Notes under the pieces: generated by a model
The model's database searches: none
What the model saw: only the letters and a program-made list of their open reading frames with translations
Told to the model about the DNA's origin: nothing
Assembly: GCF_000255455.1 (NCBI RefSeq)
Contig: NZ_JH621247.1
Span: 80,272-144,271, forward strand
Direction of reading: 5' to 3'
DNA length: 64,000 nucleotides
Origin: Aquimarina agarilytica ZC1
Lineage (GTDB): Bacteria > Bacteroidota > Bacteroidia > Flavobacteriales > Flavobacteriaceae
Translations under genes and position numbers: made by a program
Shown: positions 37,599 through 45,900 of the stretch, in pieces
Numbering within the stretch: the first letter of the stretch is position 1
How the letters are laid out: each line of letters opens with the position of its first letter

Positions 37599-38711
37599 AT
37601 GAAAGAAGATTTCTACGACATACTTGGTATTAGTAAAGGAGCTAGTGCTTCCGAAATAAAGAAAGCTTACCGTAAAAAAGCGGTACAATATCACCCAGAT
37701 AAAAATCCGGGAGATGCGGAGGCTGAAGAGAATTTTAAAAAAGCAGCAGAAGCTTATGAAATATTAAGTGATCCAGATAAAAAAGCTCGTTACGATCAGT
37801 ACGGACACCAAGCCTTTGAAAATGGTGGAGGTGGAGGTGGCTTCGGCGGTATGAATATGGATGACATTTTTAGCCAGTTCGGAGATATTTTCGGAGGCGG
37901 AGGTGGTTTTGGCGGCTTCGGTGGCGGTGGCGGAGGACAACGTCGTTCCAAAGGGAGTAATCTTCGTATTCGTGTAAAGCTTACCTTGGAAGAGATTGCT
38001 AATGGAGTTGAGAAAAAAGTAAAAGTAAAACGAAAAGTTCAAGCAGATGGAACTACATATAAAACTTGTGGTACCTGTAATGGAAGTGGTCAAGTAGTTC
38101 GTATTACCAATACTATTCTAGGACGTATGCAAACTGCCGCTCCTTGTAATGCATGTGGGGGTAGTGGTCAGCAAATTGATAAAAAACCGAATGGAGCAGA
38201 TGCTCAAGGGCTAATTGTTAATGAAGAAACGGTAAGCATTAAGATACCTGCAGGAGTGCAGGATGGTATGCAATTAAAAGTTTCAGGCAAAGGGAATGAA
38301 GCGCCAGGAAATGGATTTGCAGGGGATTTATTGGTTGCCATAGAGGAATTAGCACATGAAAGTTTACAACGAGAAGGTGATAATTTACACTATGATTTAT
38401 ATATAAGTTTTTCGGATGCTGTTTTAGGTGGATCAAAGGAAATTGATACCGTATCGGGTAAAGTACGTATTAAAATTGATGAAGGTGTACAAAGTGGTAA
38501 AATTTTACGCTTACGCGGAAAAGGGATTCCAAACTTAAATGGCTATGGTAAAGGAGATTTATTGGTACATGTAAATGTTTGGACTCCAAAAACTGTAACT
38601 AAAGAGCAAAAAACGTTTTTTGAAAAAATGAAGGATGATGATCATTTTTCACCTAGTCCAGAAAAGTCAGAAAAATCTTTTTTTGAAAAAGTGAAAGATA
38701 TGTTCTCGTAA
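37599..38711 (+). CDS. dnaJ: Chaperone DnaJ with reduced zinc-finger region
   Basis: DnaJ stimulates DnaK ATPase and hands it clients. The 370 residues hold a J domain (4-67) with HPD in QYHPDKNPGD, a Gly/Phe-rich region (76-113), a cysteine-rich region and the two C-terminal client domains. Typical DnaJ has four CxxCxGxG motifs; here only CGTCNGSG and CNACGGSG are present, in the places of motifs 2 and 3 (zinc centre II). Motifs 1 and 4 (centre I) are replaced by QADGTTYKT and NGADAQG. I recall the same state in other Flavobacteriaceae, so it is probably a lineage trait rather than decay. Confidence 0.96.
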   Translation: MKEDFYDILGISKGASASEIKKAYRKKAVQYHPDKNPGDAEAEENFKKAAEAYEILSDPDKKARYDQYGHQAFENGGGGGGFGGMNMDDIFSQFGDIFGGGGGFGGFGGGGGGQRRSKGSNLRIRVKLTLEEIANGVEKKVKVKRKVQADGTTYKTCGTCNGSGQVVRITNTILGRMQTAAPCNACGGSGQQIDKKPNGADAQGLIVNEETVSIKIPAGVQDGMQLKVSGKGNEAPGNGFAGDLLVAIEELAHESLQREGDNLHYDLYISFSDAVLGGSKEIDTVSGKVRIKIDEGVQSGKILRLRGKGIPNLNGYGKGDLLVHVNVWTPKTVTKEQKTFFEKMKDDDHFSPSPEKSEKSFFEKVKDMFS

Positions 38712-38796
38712 TTAACACGTTAGTTCTAATTTTTTGTCTATATTTGATAAAACACTTGTTAAAACGAGTGATTTTCTTTTTCATAGCAATTTTTTT

Positions 38797-38835
38797 CCCA
38801 TCCTATTTTAATTAATAGGGTGGGTTTTGTTTTTT
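38797..38835 (+). terminator. Terminator after grpE-dnaJ
   Basis: CCCATCCTATT and AATAGGGTGGG form an 11-bp stem with one G-T pair and a 6-base loop, followed by TTTTGTTTTTT. Confidence 0.85.
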
Positions 38836-38866
38836 AGCATACTTATAACTCATATAAGTATGCTAA
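38834..38866. terminator. Second hairpin in the dnaJ-mscS gap
   Basis: A perfect 14-bp stem (TTAGCATACTTATA / TATAAGTATGCTAA) with a 5-base loop follows the first terminator directly, then TTTT. It may be a back-up terminator or a regulatory dyad. The rest of the 374-bp gap up to mscS shows no gene and no clear promoter. Confidence 0.5.
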
Positions 38867-39085
38867 TTTTAAAACTATTTTATAGCAATTTTATTATGTA
38901 GTCTTTGTTAAATTCGGAACCTTACAAAAAGTAATACAAAATTTAAAATGATTATATGATTAATGAGATTTTTGATCAGTTTTCATATTAGACAGATTGA
39001 ATCTTTATTATAACCAGTATTTTTTTGAGTTAGGTTAAAAATGAGTATTATAGCATAAAAAATATTTTTTAGTTAAATTCAATAC

Positions 39086-39985
39086 ATGATCATTTTATTT
39101 CTACAGCAAAAAATAGCCGAAAAAGTTGTAGACACATTAGACAAAAATGTGTGGCAAAAAATACGTGAGATTCTTACTTTAAAATTAGAGTTGGGTGCAT
39201 TTAAAATTAGTATTCTTTCCCTTATAATTGTTATAGTCACATTTATTGTAACCAAATATGCATTATATTTTATAACTAAATTAATTACTAAAAGACTAGA
39301 CAAGGAAAATGTACCTAAGTTTGAATCACTATTTAGTTTTATAAAATATTTTATATATGCTTTAGTGGGTGTAATGGTTTTTCAGGCTTTGGGTATCAAT
39401 TTAACACCAATTTTAGCGGCTTCAGCAGCTTTATTGGTCGGAGTTGGATTGGCATTACAAACTTTATTTCAGGATATTTTATCTGGAGTTTTTATTCTTA
39501 TTGATCGCACTGTAATAGTTGGTGATATTATTGAATTAGATGGAAAAGTAGGACGTGTTGAAGAAATAAAGTTGAGAACAACTCGTGCTGTAACTATAGA
39601 TAATAAAGTTTTAGTAATACCAAATCATAAGTATTTGACTAAAAGTTTATTTAATTGGACTCAAAATGGTAAAAAAACTAGAGATACAGTTGCAGTAGGA
39701 GTAGCCTATGATAGTGATGTTAATTTGGTGAAAAAGCTATTACTTAAAGCGGTTCATGAGAATAAAAAAATATTGAGTGAACCAGAGCCCATCGTACTTT
39801 TTGAGGATTTTGGTGATAGTTCATTACAATTTAAGGTAGTATATACCATTAGCGATAGTTTTATGGGAGCTATCCCCAGGAGTGAATTACGATTTGAAAT
39901 TACTAGATTGTTTAGAGAACATAATATTCAAATTCCTTTCCCTCAACGTGAAATACGTGTATTGAGTGATCATAGGAATAATTAA
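39086..39985 (+). CDS. Small-conductance mechanosensitive channel, MscS family
   Basis: A 299-residue inner-membrane channel that opens under membrane tension to protect against osmotic downshock. Three hydrophobic segments (about 45-65, 82-105, 112-135) end in the pore helix ASAALLVGVGLALQTLFQDI, the glycine/alanine-rich TM3 of MscS. Then come the beta domain (VGDIIELDGKVGRVEEIKLR, IPNHKYLTKSLFNWT) and a C-terminal alpha/beta part. It precedes the response-regulator gene by 11 bases and may be co-transcribed with it. Confidence 0.9.
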   Translation: MIILFLQQKIAEKVVDTLDKNVWQKIREILTLKLELGAFKISILSLIIVIVTFIVTKYALYFITKLITKRLDKENVPKFESLFSFIKYFIYALVGVMVFQALGINLTPILAASAALLVGVGLALQTLFQDILSGVFILIDRTVIVGDIIELDGKVGRVEEIKLRTTRAVTIDNKVLVIPNHKYLTKSLFNWTQNGKKTRDTVAVGVAYDSDVNLVKKLLLKAVHENKKILSEPEPIVLFEDFGDSSLQFKVVYTISDSFMGAIPRSELRFEITRLFREHNIQIPFPQREIRVLSDHRNN

Positions 39986-39996
39986 AAAATAAGTAT

Positions 39997-41160
39997 ATGT
40001 CAAAAATTTTGATTATCGAAGATGAAGCAGCCATACGTAGGGTGTTGGTTAAAATCCTTTCGGAAGAGAATGAAGCCTATAAAGTATCGGAAGCAGGTAA
40101 TGGTTTAGAAGGAGTTGAGCTTATTAAAAAAGAAGATTTTGATTTAGTACTTTGTGATATTAAAATGCCAAAAATGGATGGTATTGAAGTCTTGGAGGCT
40201 ATAAATAAAGTAAAACCAGAAATACCAGTTGTTATGATTTCGGGTCATGGTGATTTGGAAACAGCCGTAAATACAATGCGTTTGGGAGCTTTTGATTATA
40301 TATCTAAACCACCAGATTTAAATCGCCTTTTAAATACAGTACGAAATGCTTTAGATAGAAAAGAACTTGTTGTAGAAAATAAGCGATTAAAGAAAAAGGT
40401 TTCCAAGAGTTACGAAATGATTGGTAATTCGAAAGCAATTTCTGAAATAAAGGAAATTATTGAAAAAGTAGCCCCCACAGAGGCGCGTGTTTTGGTAACG
40501 GGACCAAATGGTACAGGTAAAGAATTAGTGGCTCATTGGTTACATGAAAAAAGTGAACGATCTAAAGGGCCTTTTATTGAAGTGAATTGTGCAGCCATAC
40601 CTTCAGAGTTAATCGAAAGTGAACTTTTTGGCCACGTTAAAGGAGCATTTACCTCAGCAAATAAAGATAGGGCAGGTAAATTTGAGGCTGCTAATGGGGG
40701 AACAATTTTTTTAGATGAAATTGGCGATATGAGTCTTTCAGCGCAAGCAAAAGTATTGAGAGCTTTACAGGAGAGCAAAGTGCAGCGTGTAGGTAGTGAT
40801 AAAGATATTAAAGTAAATGTACGTGTTGTTGCTGCGACGAATAAAGATTTAAAAAAGGAAATTGAGGACAAAAAATTTAGAGAGGATTTATACCATCGTT
40901 TAGCAGTAATTTTAATAAAAGTGCCTGCGTTAAATGATCGTAGAGATGATATCCCTGAATTGATCAATCATTTTTCAAAAAAAATAGCTGAAAGCCAAGG
41001 GACAATACCAAAAGATTTTTCTGATGAAGCTGTTAAACTACTACAAAAATACGATTGGACAGGTAATATTCGAGAGTTACGTAATGTGGTAGAACGTTTA
41101 CTAATTTTAGGAGAAAAAGAAATTAGTGAAAATGACGTAAAATTATTCGCATCTAAGTAA
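39997..41160 (+). CDS. NtrC-type response regulator (REC-AAA+) without DNA-binding domain
   Basis: A 387-residue bacterial enhancer-binding-type regulator. REC domain 1-120 with phosphorylation site D54 (LVLCDIKMPKMDG) and acidic pair E8-D9; linker; AAA+ domain about 143-375 with Walker A GPNGTGKE (169-176), GAFTSA loop (216-221), Walker B FLDEIGDM and arginine-finger region FREDLYHRL. The protein stops soon after the AAA+ lid (WTGNIRELRNVVERL), so the usual C-terminal Fis-type helix-turn-helix is missing. The GAFTGA loop that contacts sigma54 reads GAFTSA. No histidine kinase gene is adjacent. Its stop overlaps the next start (TAATG). Confidence 0.9.
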   Translation: MSKILIIEDEAAIRRVLVKILSEENEAYKVSEAGNGLEGVELIKKEDFDLVLCDIKMPKMDGIEVLEAINKVKPEIPVVMISGHGDLETAVNTMRLGAFDYISKPPDLNRLLNTVRNALDRKELVVENKRLKKKVSKSYEMIGNSKAISEIKEIIEKVAPTEARVLVTGPNGTGKELVAHWLHEKSERSKGPFIEVNCAAIPSELIESELFGHVKGAFTSANKDRAGKFEAANGGTIFLDEIGDMSLSAQAKVLRALQESKVQRVGSDKDIKVNVRVVAATNKDLKKEIEDKKFREDLYHRLAVILIKVPALNDRRDDIPELINHFSKKIAESQGTIPKDFSDEAVKLLQKYDWTGNIRELRNVVERLLILGEKEISENDVKLFASK

Positions 41161-41669
41161 TGAAATTATTTAATACGTTATTTTTATTTTTTATAGTAAA
41201 CTCAATTTTAGCGCAACATGAACCTGGGGCTTGGGTTGTAGGTGTGCAAGGTGCAGCAAAGGTAGATAGGATTTCTGATGTAGGAGGAAGTTTTCAAGTA
41301 CATTATGCTCCCAATTGCTATTCTACTTACATTGCAGAGGTAGGTGTTTTGAATACAAAAGATGGCATAGTACCCGAATTGGGAATAACCATAAATTCAA
41401 TTATGTTCAATTTTCAAAGTTGGATGATAACAGGAGGTATGGGCTTTATTATGAACAGTGCAGAATTATCTAAAAAAGAGCAAGACGATGCTATTTTTGC
41501 ATTTTCGGATGGAAAAAATAGCTTTGGTGCTTTACTAAAAATAAGAACATTAGTTCCCATAAATAAATGGTGGCAATTAAGTTCAGCATTTAATTTTAAA
41601 AGTGTAGGAGGTAAATTTTCGACAGTCACTTTAGGTATAATTTATGAATTTCCATTAAAAGGTTATTAA
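41160..41669 (+). CDS. Small outer-membrane beta-barrel-like protein, unknown
   Basis: A 169-residue protein with a signal peptide (cleavage near NSILAQ, residue 19). The rest alternates polar and hydrophobic residues as in eight-strand barrels, for example FQSWMITGGMGFIMN, and ends TLGIIYEFPLKGY, a barrel-closing type strand. Not recognised as a named family. It is translationally coupled to the response regulator upstream (shared TAATG) and lies one base ahead of PPK2, so the four genes mscS to PPK2 may be one operon. Confidence 0.55.
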   Translation: MKLFNTLFLFFIVNSILAQHEPGAWVVGVQGAAKVDRISDVGGSFQVHYAPNCYSTYIAEVGVLNTKDGIVPELGITINSIMFNFQSWMITGGMGFIMNSAELSKKEQDDAIFAFSDGKNSFGALLKIRTLVPINKWWQLSSAFNFKSVGGKFSTVTLGIIYEFPLKGY

Positions 41670-41670
41670 T

Positions 41671-42537
41671 ATGAAAGCAGAAAAAGCAAACAGTAGTTTT
41701 AAAATTTCAGATGCTAAAACAACTATCGATATAGGATTATCGGAAGATGAATTGAAGGATGAATTAAAAAGTGTTCGTAAAAAGTTAGGTAAACTACAAG
41801 ATACCCTATATGCTCATGGAAAATATGCCGTATTAGTTTGTTTACAAGGGATGGATACGGCTGGAAAAGATAGTTTAATTCGTGAGGTTTTTAAAGATTT
41901 TAATACCAGTGGAATAATTGTACACAGTTTTAAAGTACCTAGTACAATTGAACGTAATCATGATTATTTGTGGAGGCATTATATAGCACTACCTGCGCGA
42001 GGTAAATTTGGGATTTTTAATAGGACACATTATGAGAATGTTTTGGTCACTAGAGTACATCCAGAATATATTTTAGGGGAAAATATTCCCCACATTAGTT
42101 CTGTTAATGACGTAGATGATAAGTTTTGGAAACAACGTTTTGAACAAATTAATGATTTTGAAAAACACTTAACTCAAAATGGAACTCTAATATTCAAATT
42201 CTTTTTGCATTTATCTAAAAGGGAACAAAAAAATAGATTACTCAGAAGGCTTGAAAAAAAAGATAAAAATTGGAAATTCTCACCTGCCGATTTAAAAGAG
42301 CGCAAATTATGGGATGCGTATCAGGATTGTTATGAAGATGCTATTCGTAACACTTCAACACTTCAGGCTCCTTGGTATGTAATACCAGCAGATCATAAGC
42401 CAGTGGCCCGATATCTAGTGGCAAAAACATTATATGACAGTTTAAGTGCTTACACTGATATTCAAGAGCCTGAATTAGAGGAGGATGTTGTTTTTGAATT
42501 AAGAAATTACCTACATCAGTTGAAAAGCGAAAAATAA
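41671..42537 (+). CDS. Polyphosphate kinase 2 family protein (PPK2)
   Basis: PPK2 enzymes move phosphate between polyphosphate and nucleotides. This 288-residue protein has Walker A GMDTAGKDS (60-69 region), the lid motif and the Walker B segment FNRTHYENVLVTRVHPE, then LIKFFLHLSKREQKNRLLRR and WKFSPADLKER. Classes I, II and III differ in substrate (NDP or NMP) and cannot be separated safely by eye. It is probably the last gene of the mscS operon; a 396-bp gap follows. Confidence 0.9.
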   Translation: MKAEKANSSFKISDAKTTIDIGLSEDELKDELKSVRKKLGKLQDTLYAHGKYAVLVCLQGMDTAGKDSLIREVFKDFNTSGIIVHSFKVPSTIERNHDYLWRHYIALPARGKFGIFNRTHYENVLVTRVHPEYILGENIPHISSVNDVDDKFWKQRFEQINDFEKHLTQNGTLIFKFFLHLSKREQKNRLLRRLEKKDKNWKFSPADLKERKLWDAYQDCYEDAIRNTSTLQAPWYVIPADHKPVARYLVAKTLYDSLSAYTDIQEPELEEDVVFELRNYLHQLKSEK

Positions 42538-42933
42538 GGTTTTAACATTTTAGTAGTTTAAGTTGTTAAAACTTGTTTTTTTGACATTTTTGTTGTGTTA
42601 AAATTGTTAAATCTGCATTTTGAAATCGATGAAAGGCAGAATTTGATAACATGTATTTTTATTTAGTTATCAAATTGGATAAAATTTATTTAGTATTTAT
42701 AAATGTTTTTTTGGTTTTTTGGTCTTTTGTATAAGTGACGAAAACATTTTCGAAAAACCTATTATGCTGAAAAACAATATTTTATGAAAGAAAAATACTA
42801 CACAAAATTAATGTAGTAATATTCTTACGTTTATAAAAGTGCTTACGATAAAAATGAGTCTATTTTTAAGTTGAATGAAAAGTTTATGTTAATAAACTTT
42901 TTTGAAAAATAACTATAACTTAAAATTAAACTT
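42538..42933. other. 396-bp leader region of the cellulase gene
   Basis: AT-rich, no gene. It contains a short dyad CGAAAACATTTTCG (near 42738-42751) and repeated GTTAAAA words at 42550-42610, which may be regulator sites. No TAnnTTTG box with a TTG partner was found. A hairpin lies near its end. Confidence 0.4.
42878..42901 (+). promoter_or_regulatory. Attenuator-like hairpin just before the cellulase gene
   Basis: AAAAGTTTAT, a GTTA loop and ATAAACTTTT form a perfect 10-bp stem followed by more T. It ends 32 bases before the ATG, inside the likely leader RNA. It has terminator shape but lies upstream of a gene start. Confidence 0.4.
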
Positions 42934-45900
42934 ATGATTCTTAAGAAATTAAGTTTGTATGCTCTAGCATTTTTTGGCACTTCGGGTTTTGCCCAATCTA
43001 GTTTCAATTATGCTGAAGCACTACAAAAATCGCTTTTCTTCTATGAAGTTCAGCAATCAGGAGAACTTCCTTCTTGGAACCGGGTGACATGGCGTGGAGA
43101 TTCTGCGCTAAATGATGGTTCCGATGTTGGAGTAGATCTAACTGGTGGATGGTATGACGCTGGTGATCATGTTAAATTTAATTTCCCAATGGCATTTAGC
43201 GTTACTGCATTGTCTTGGGGAGCAATTGAATATGAAGAGGCTTACAAAAATGCTGGGCAGCTAGATATTATTAAAAGAAATATCAAATTTGTTACTGATT
43301 ATTTATTGAAATGTCACACAGGGCCAACAGAATTGTATGGTCAAGTAGGTAATGGTGGTTTGGACCATGCTTATTGGGGATCGTCAGAGGTAATGGTAAT
43401 GGATCGACCAGCCTATAAAATTTCGGCTTCAGCTCCAGGTTCAGATTTAGCAGCTGAAACTGCTGCAGCTATGGCAGCAGCAAGTATCTTGTTTAAGGAC
43501 TCTGATCCTGCATATAGTAAAACCTTATTAGATCATGCGAAACAGTTATATAAATTTGCTGATGATTATAGAGGAGTCTACTCAGAGGCTATAACAGATG
43601 CAGCAGGTTTTTACAGATCTTTCAGTGGTTTTCAAGATGAATTAGTTTGGGGAGCGGCTTGGTTATATCGAGCTACTAATGACGCTACTTATTTGGCTAA
43701 AGCAGAATCAGAATATGATAACTTAGGTAATGAAGGTCAAAGCAGTAACAAGGCTTACAAATGGGGATTGGCATGGGATGATAAGTCTTATGGATCTTAT
43801 GTTTTAATGTCACAGCTAACGGGCAAAGATAAGTATAAAGCTGATGCGGAAAGGCATTTAGATTATTGGACAGATGGTTTTAACGGTGATAGAGTACCTT
43901 ATAGTCCTGGGGGGCAGGCTCACTTAACTCAGTGGGGATCGTTGAGGCATTCATCAAATACGTCATTACTTGCTTTTATTTATAGTGATAAAGTAGAAAC
44001 ATCTGCTACCAACAAAAAGAAGTATCATGATTTTGCAGTAAGACAAATAAATTATGCACTTGGTGATAATCCAATAAACAGAAGTTTTATGGTTGGTTTT
44101 GGAAATAATCCAGCTAATAACACACACCATCGTGCTGCACATGGCGCATGGGCAAATTCATTACAGAATAGACCAGACAAGCCAAGTCATACACTTTTTG
44201 GAGCATTAGCAGGAGGGCCAAGTTCTCCCAATGATCAGTTTGAGGATGATAGAGGAGATTTTATAGCTAATGAGGTGGCTTGTGATTATAATGCGTGCTT
44301 TACTGGAGCATTAGCTAGAATGTATAGTGAATTTGGAGGATCTACTTTAGCAAATTTCCCAGTTAAGGAAACTCCAAGTAGAACTGAAATTAGAAGTTAT
44401 TCTAAATTTAATAGTAATAATGCTTTCGGAAGTACAGTTAAAATTTTATTGCAAAATAGATCAGCATGGCCAGCAAGAGTAATGGATAAGTTAAGTTATC
44501 GCTATTATTTTGATATTGCTGAAGGAGTAGCTGCGGGTAAGACAATTGATGATTATGATATTCAATTAAATGGAGTTGGAGGATCTGCAACTATGTCAAT
44601 CAAAAGTGCAGGTGGTACATTGTATTATGCTGAAATAAGTAATATACCAAGTATTTCACCAATTGGAGACCCAGCTTTTAGAAACGAAACTCAAATTAAT
44701 TTTAGAGTATCAAACGGAGTGCCTTACGATACTTCAAATGATCCTTCAGCTTCAGGCCTTACTGGATCAAGTGAAATTGAAAGTGTAAATATACCCGTTT
44801 ATGATAATGGTGTCTTAGTATTTGGACAAGAACCAGACGGGACTACTACACCAGTAGATCCAGTAAATACAGCTCCAGTAGCTAGTATTAATGCCGATAA
44901 ATTTTCAGGAGAAGCACCATTAACAGTTACATTTGATGCAAGTGGATCTTCAGATGCAGAAAATGATGCATTAACTTATGTATGGACTTTTGGTAATGGA
45001 GAAACGTCAACGGATGAAAACCCATCAACAATATATACTACAGCAGGATCTTATTTAGTAAGTTTAGTAGTAAATGATGGATTGTTAAATTCTACTGAAG
45101 AAACGATAACAATTAATGTAAATGACCCAGCGGTTAATCCTGTAGTGGTAACTGGAGGAACATTAAGCGGAGGTCCGTTCACATTTACAGTAGGTGATGG
45201 GGTTGCAGATAACGTATCTGGAGTAACAGTATCAGGAAATACTGGAGCAACAAGCCAATGGGTTGTAACTGATGAGACAGGAAAAATTCTTGGATTACCA
45301 CCAGCACCAGAAGCGGTTAATTTTGATGAAGCACCTCCAGGAACATGTTTTATATATAATGTAAGTTATAATGGAACATTAAATGGGTTGACTGTTGATG
45401 CAAATATTTCAGGTTTATCGGGTGATTTCCAATTATCTTCAAATAGAGTAGAAGTGGTGCGTAATGCACCTATAGTTGTAACACCAATTACTGTTGCTGG
45501 AGGAACATTAAATGGAGGTCCATTCACATTTACAGTGGGTGATGGAATTGCGGATAATGTATCGGGAGTATCGGTATCTGGAAATAGTGGAGCAACAAGT
45601 CAATGGGTAGTTACTGATGAGGTAGGAAAAATTCTTGGATTACCACCAACACCAGAAGCGGTTAATTTTGATGAAGCACCTGCAGGATCATGTTTTATTT
45701 ATAATGTGAGTTTTAACGGAGCATTAAATGGTTTAGCTGTTGATTCAAATATATCAGGCTTATCTGGTGATTTCCAATTATCTTCAAATAGTATTGAAGT
45801 AGTGCGTAATGCAGTAGTAGTGGTAACACCACCTACTGGTGATTGTACTTTTGGAGCGCCTATTGCAACTCCATTAGAAACTACTTATGGGTATTATACT

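Noticed and set aside
40533..40967. Minus-strand 144-codon open frame inside the response-regulator gene
   Set aside because: Antisense shadow of the AAA+ domain, where all catalytic motifs are on the plus strand.
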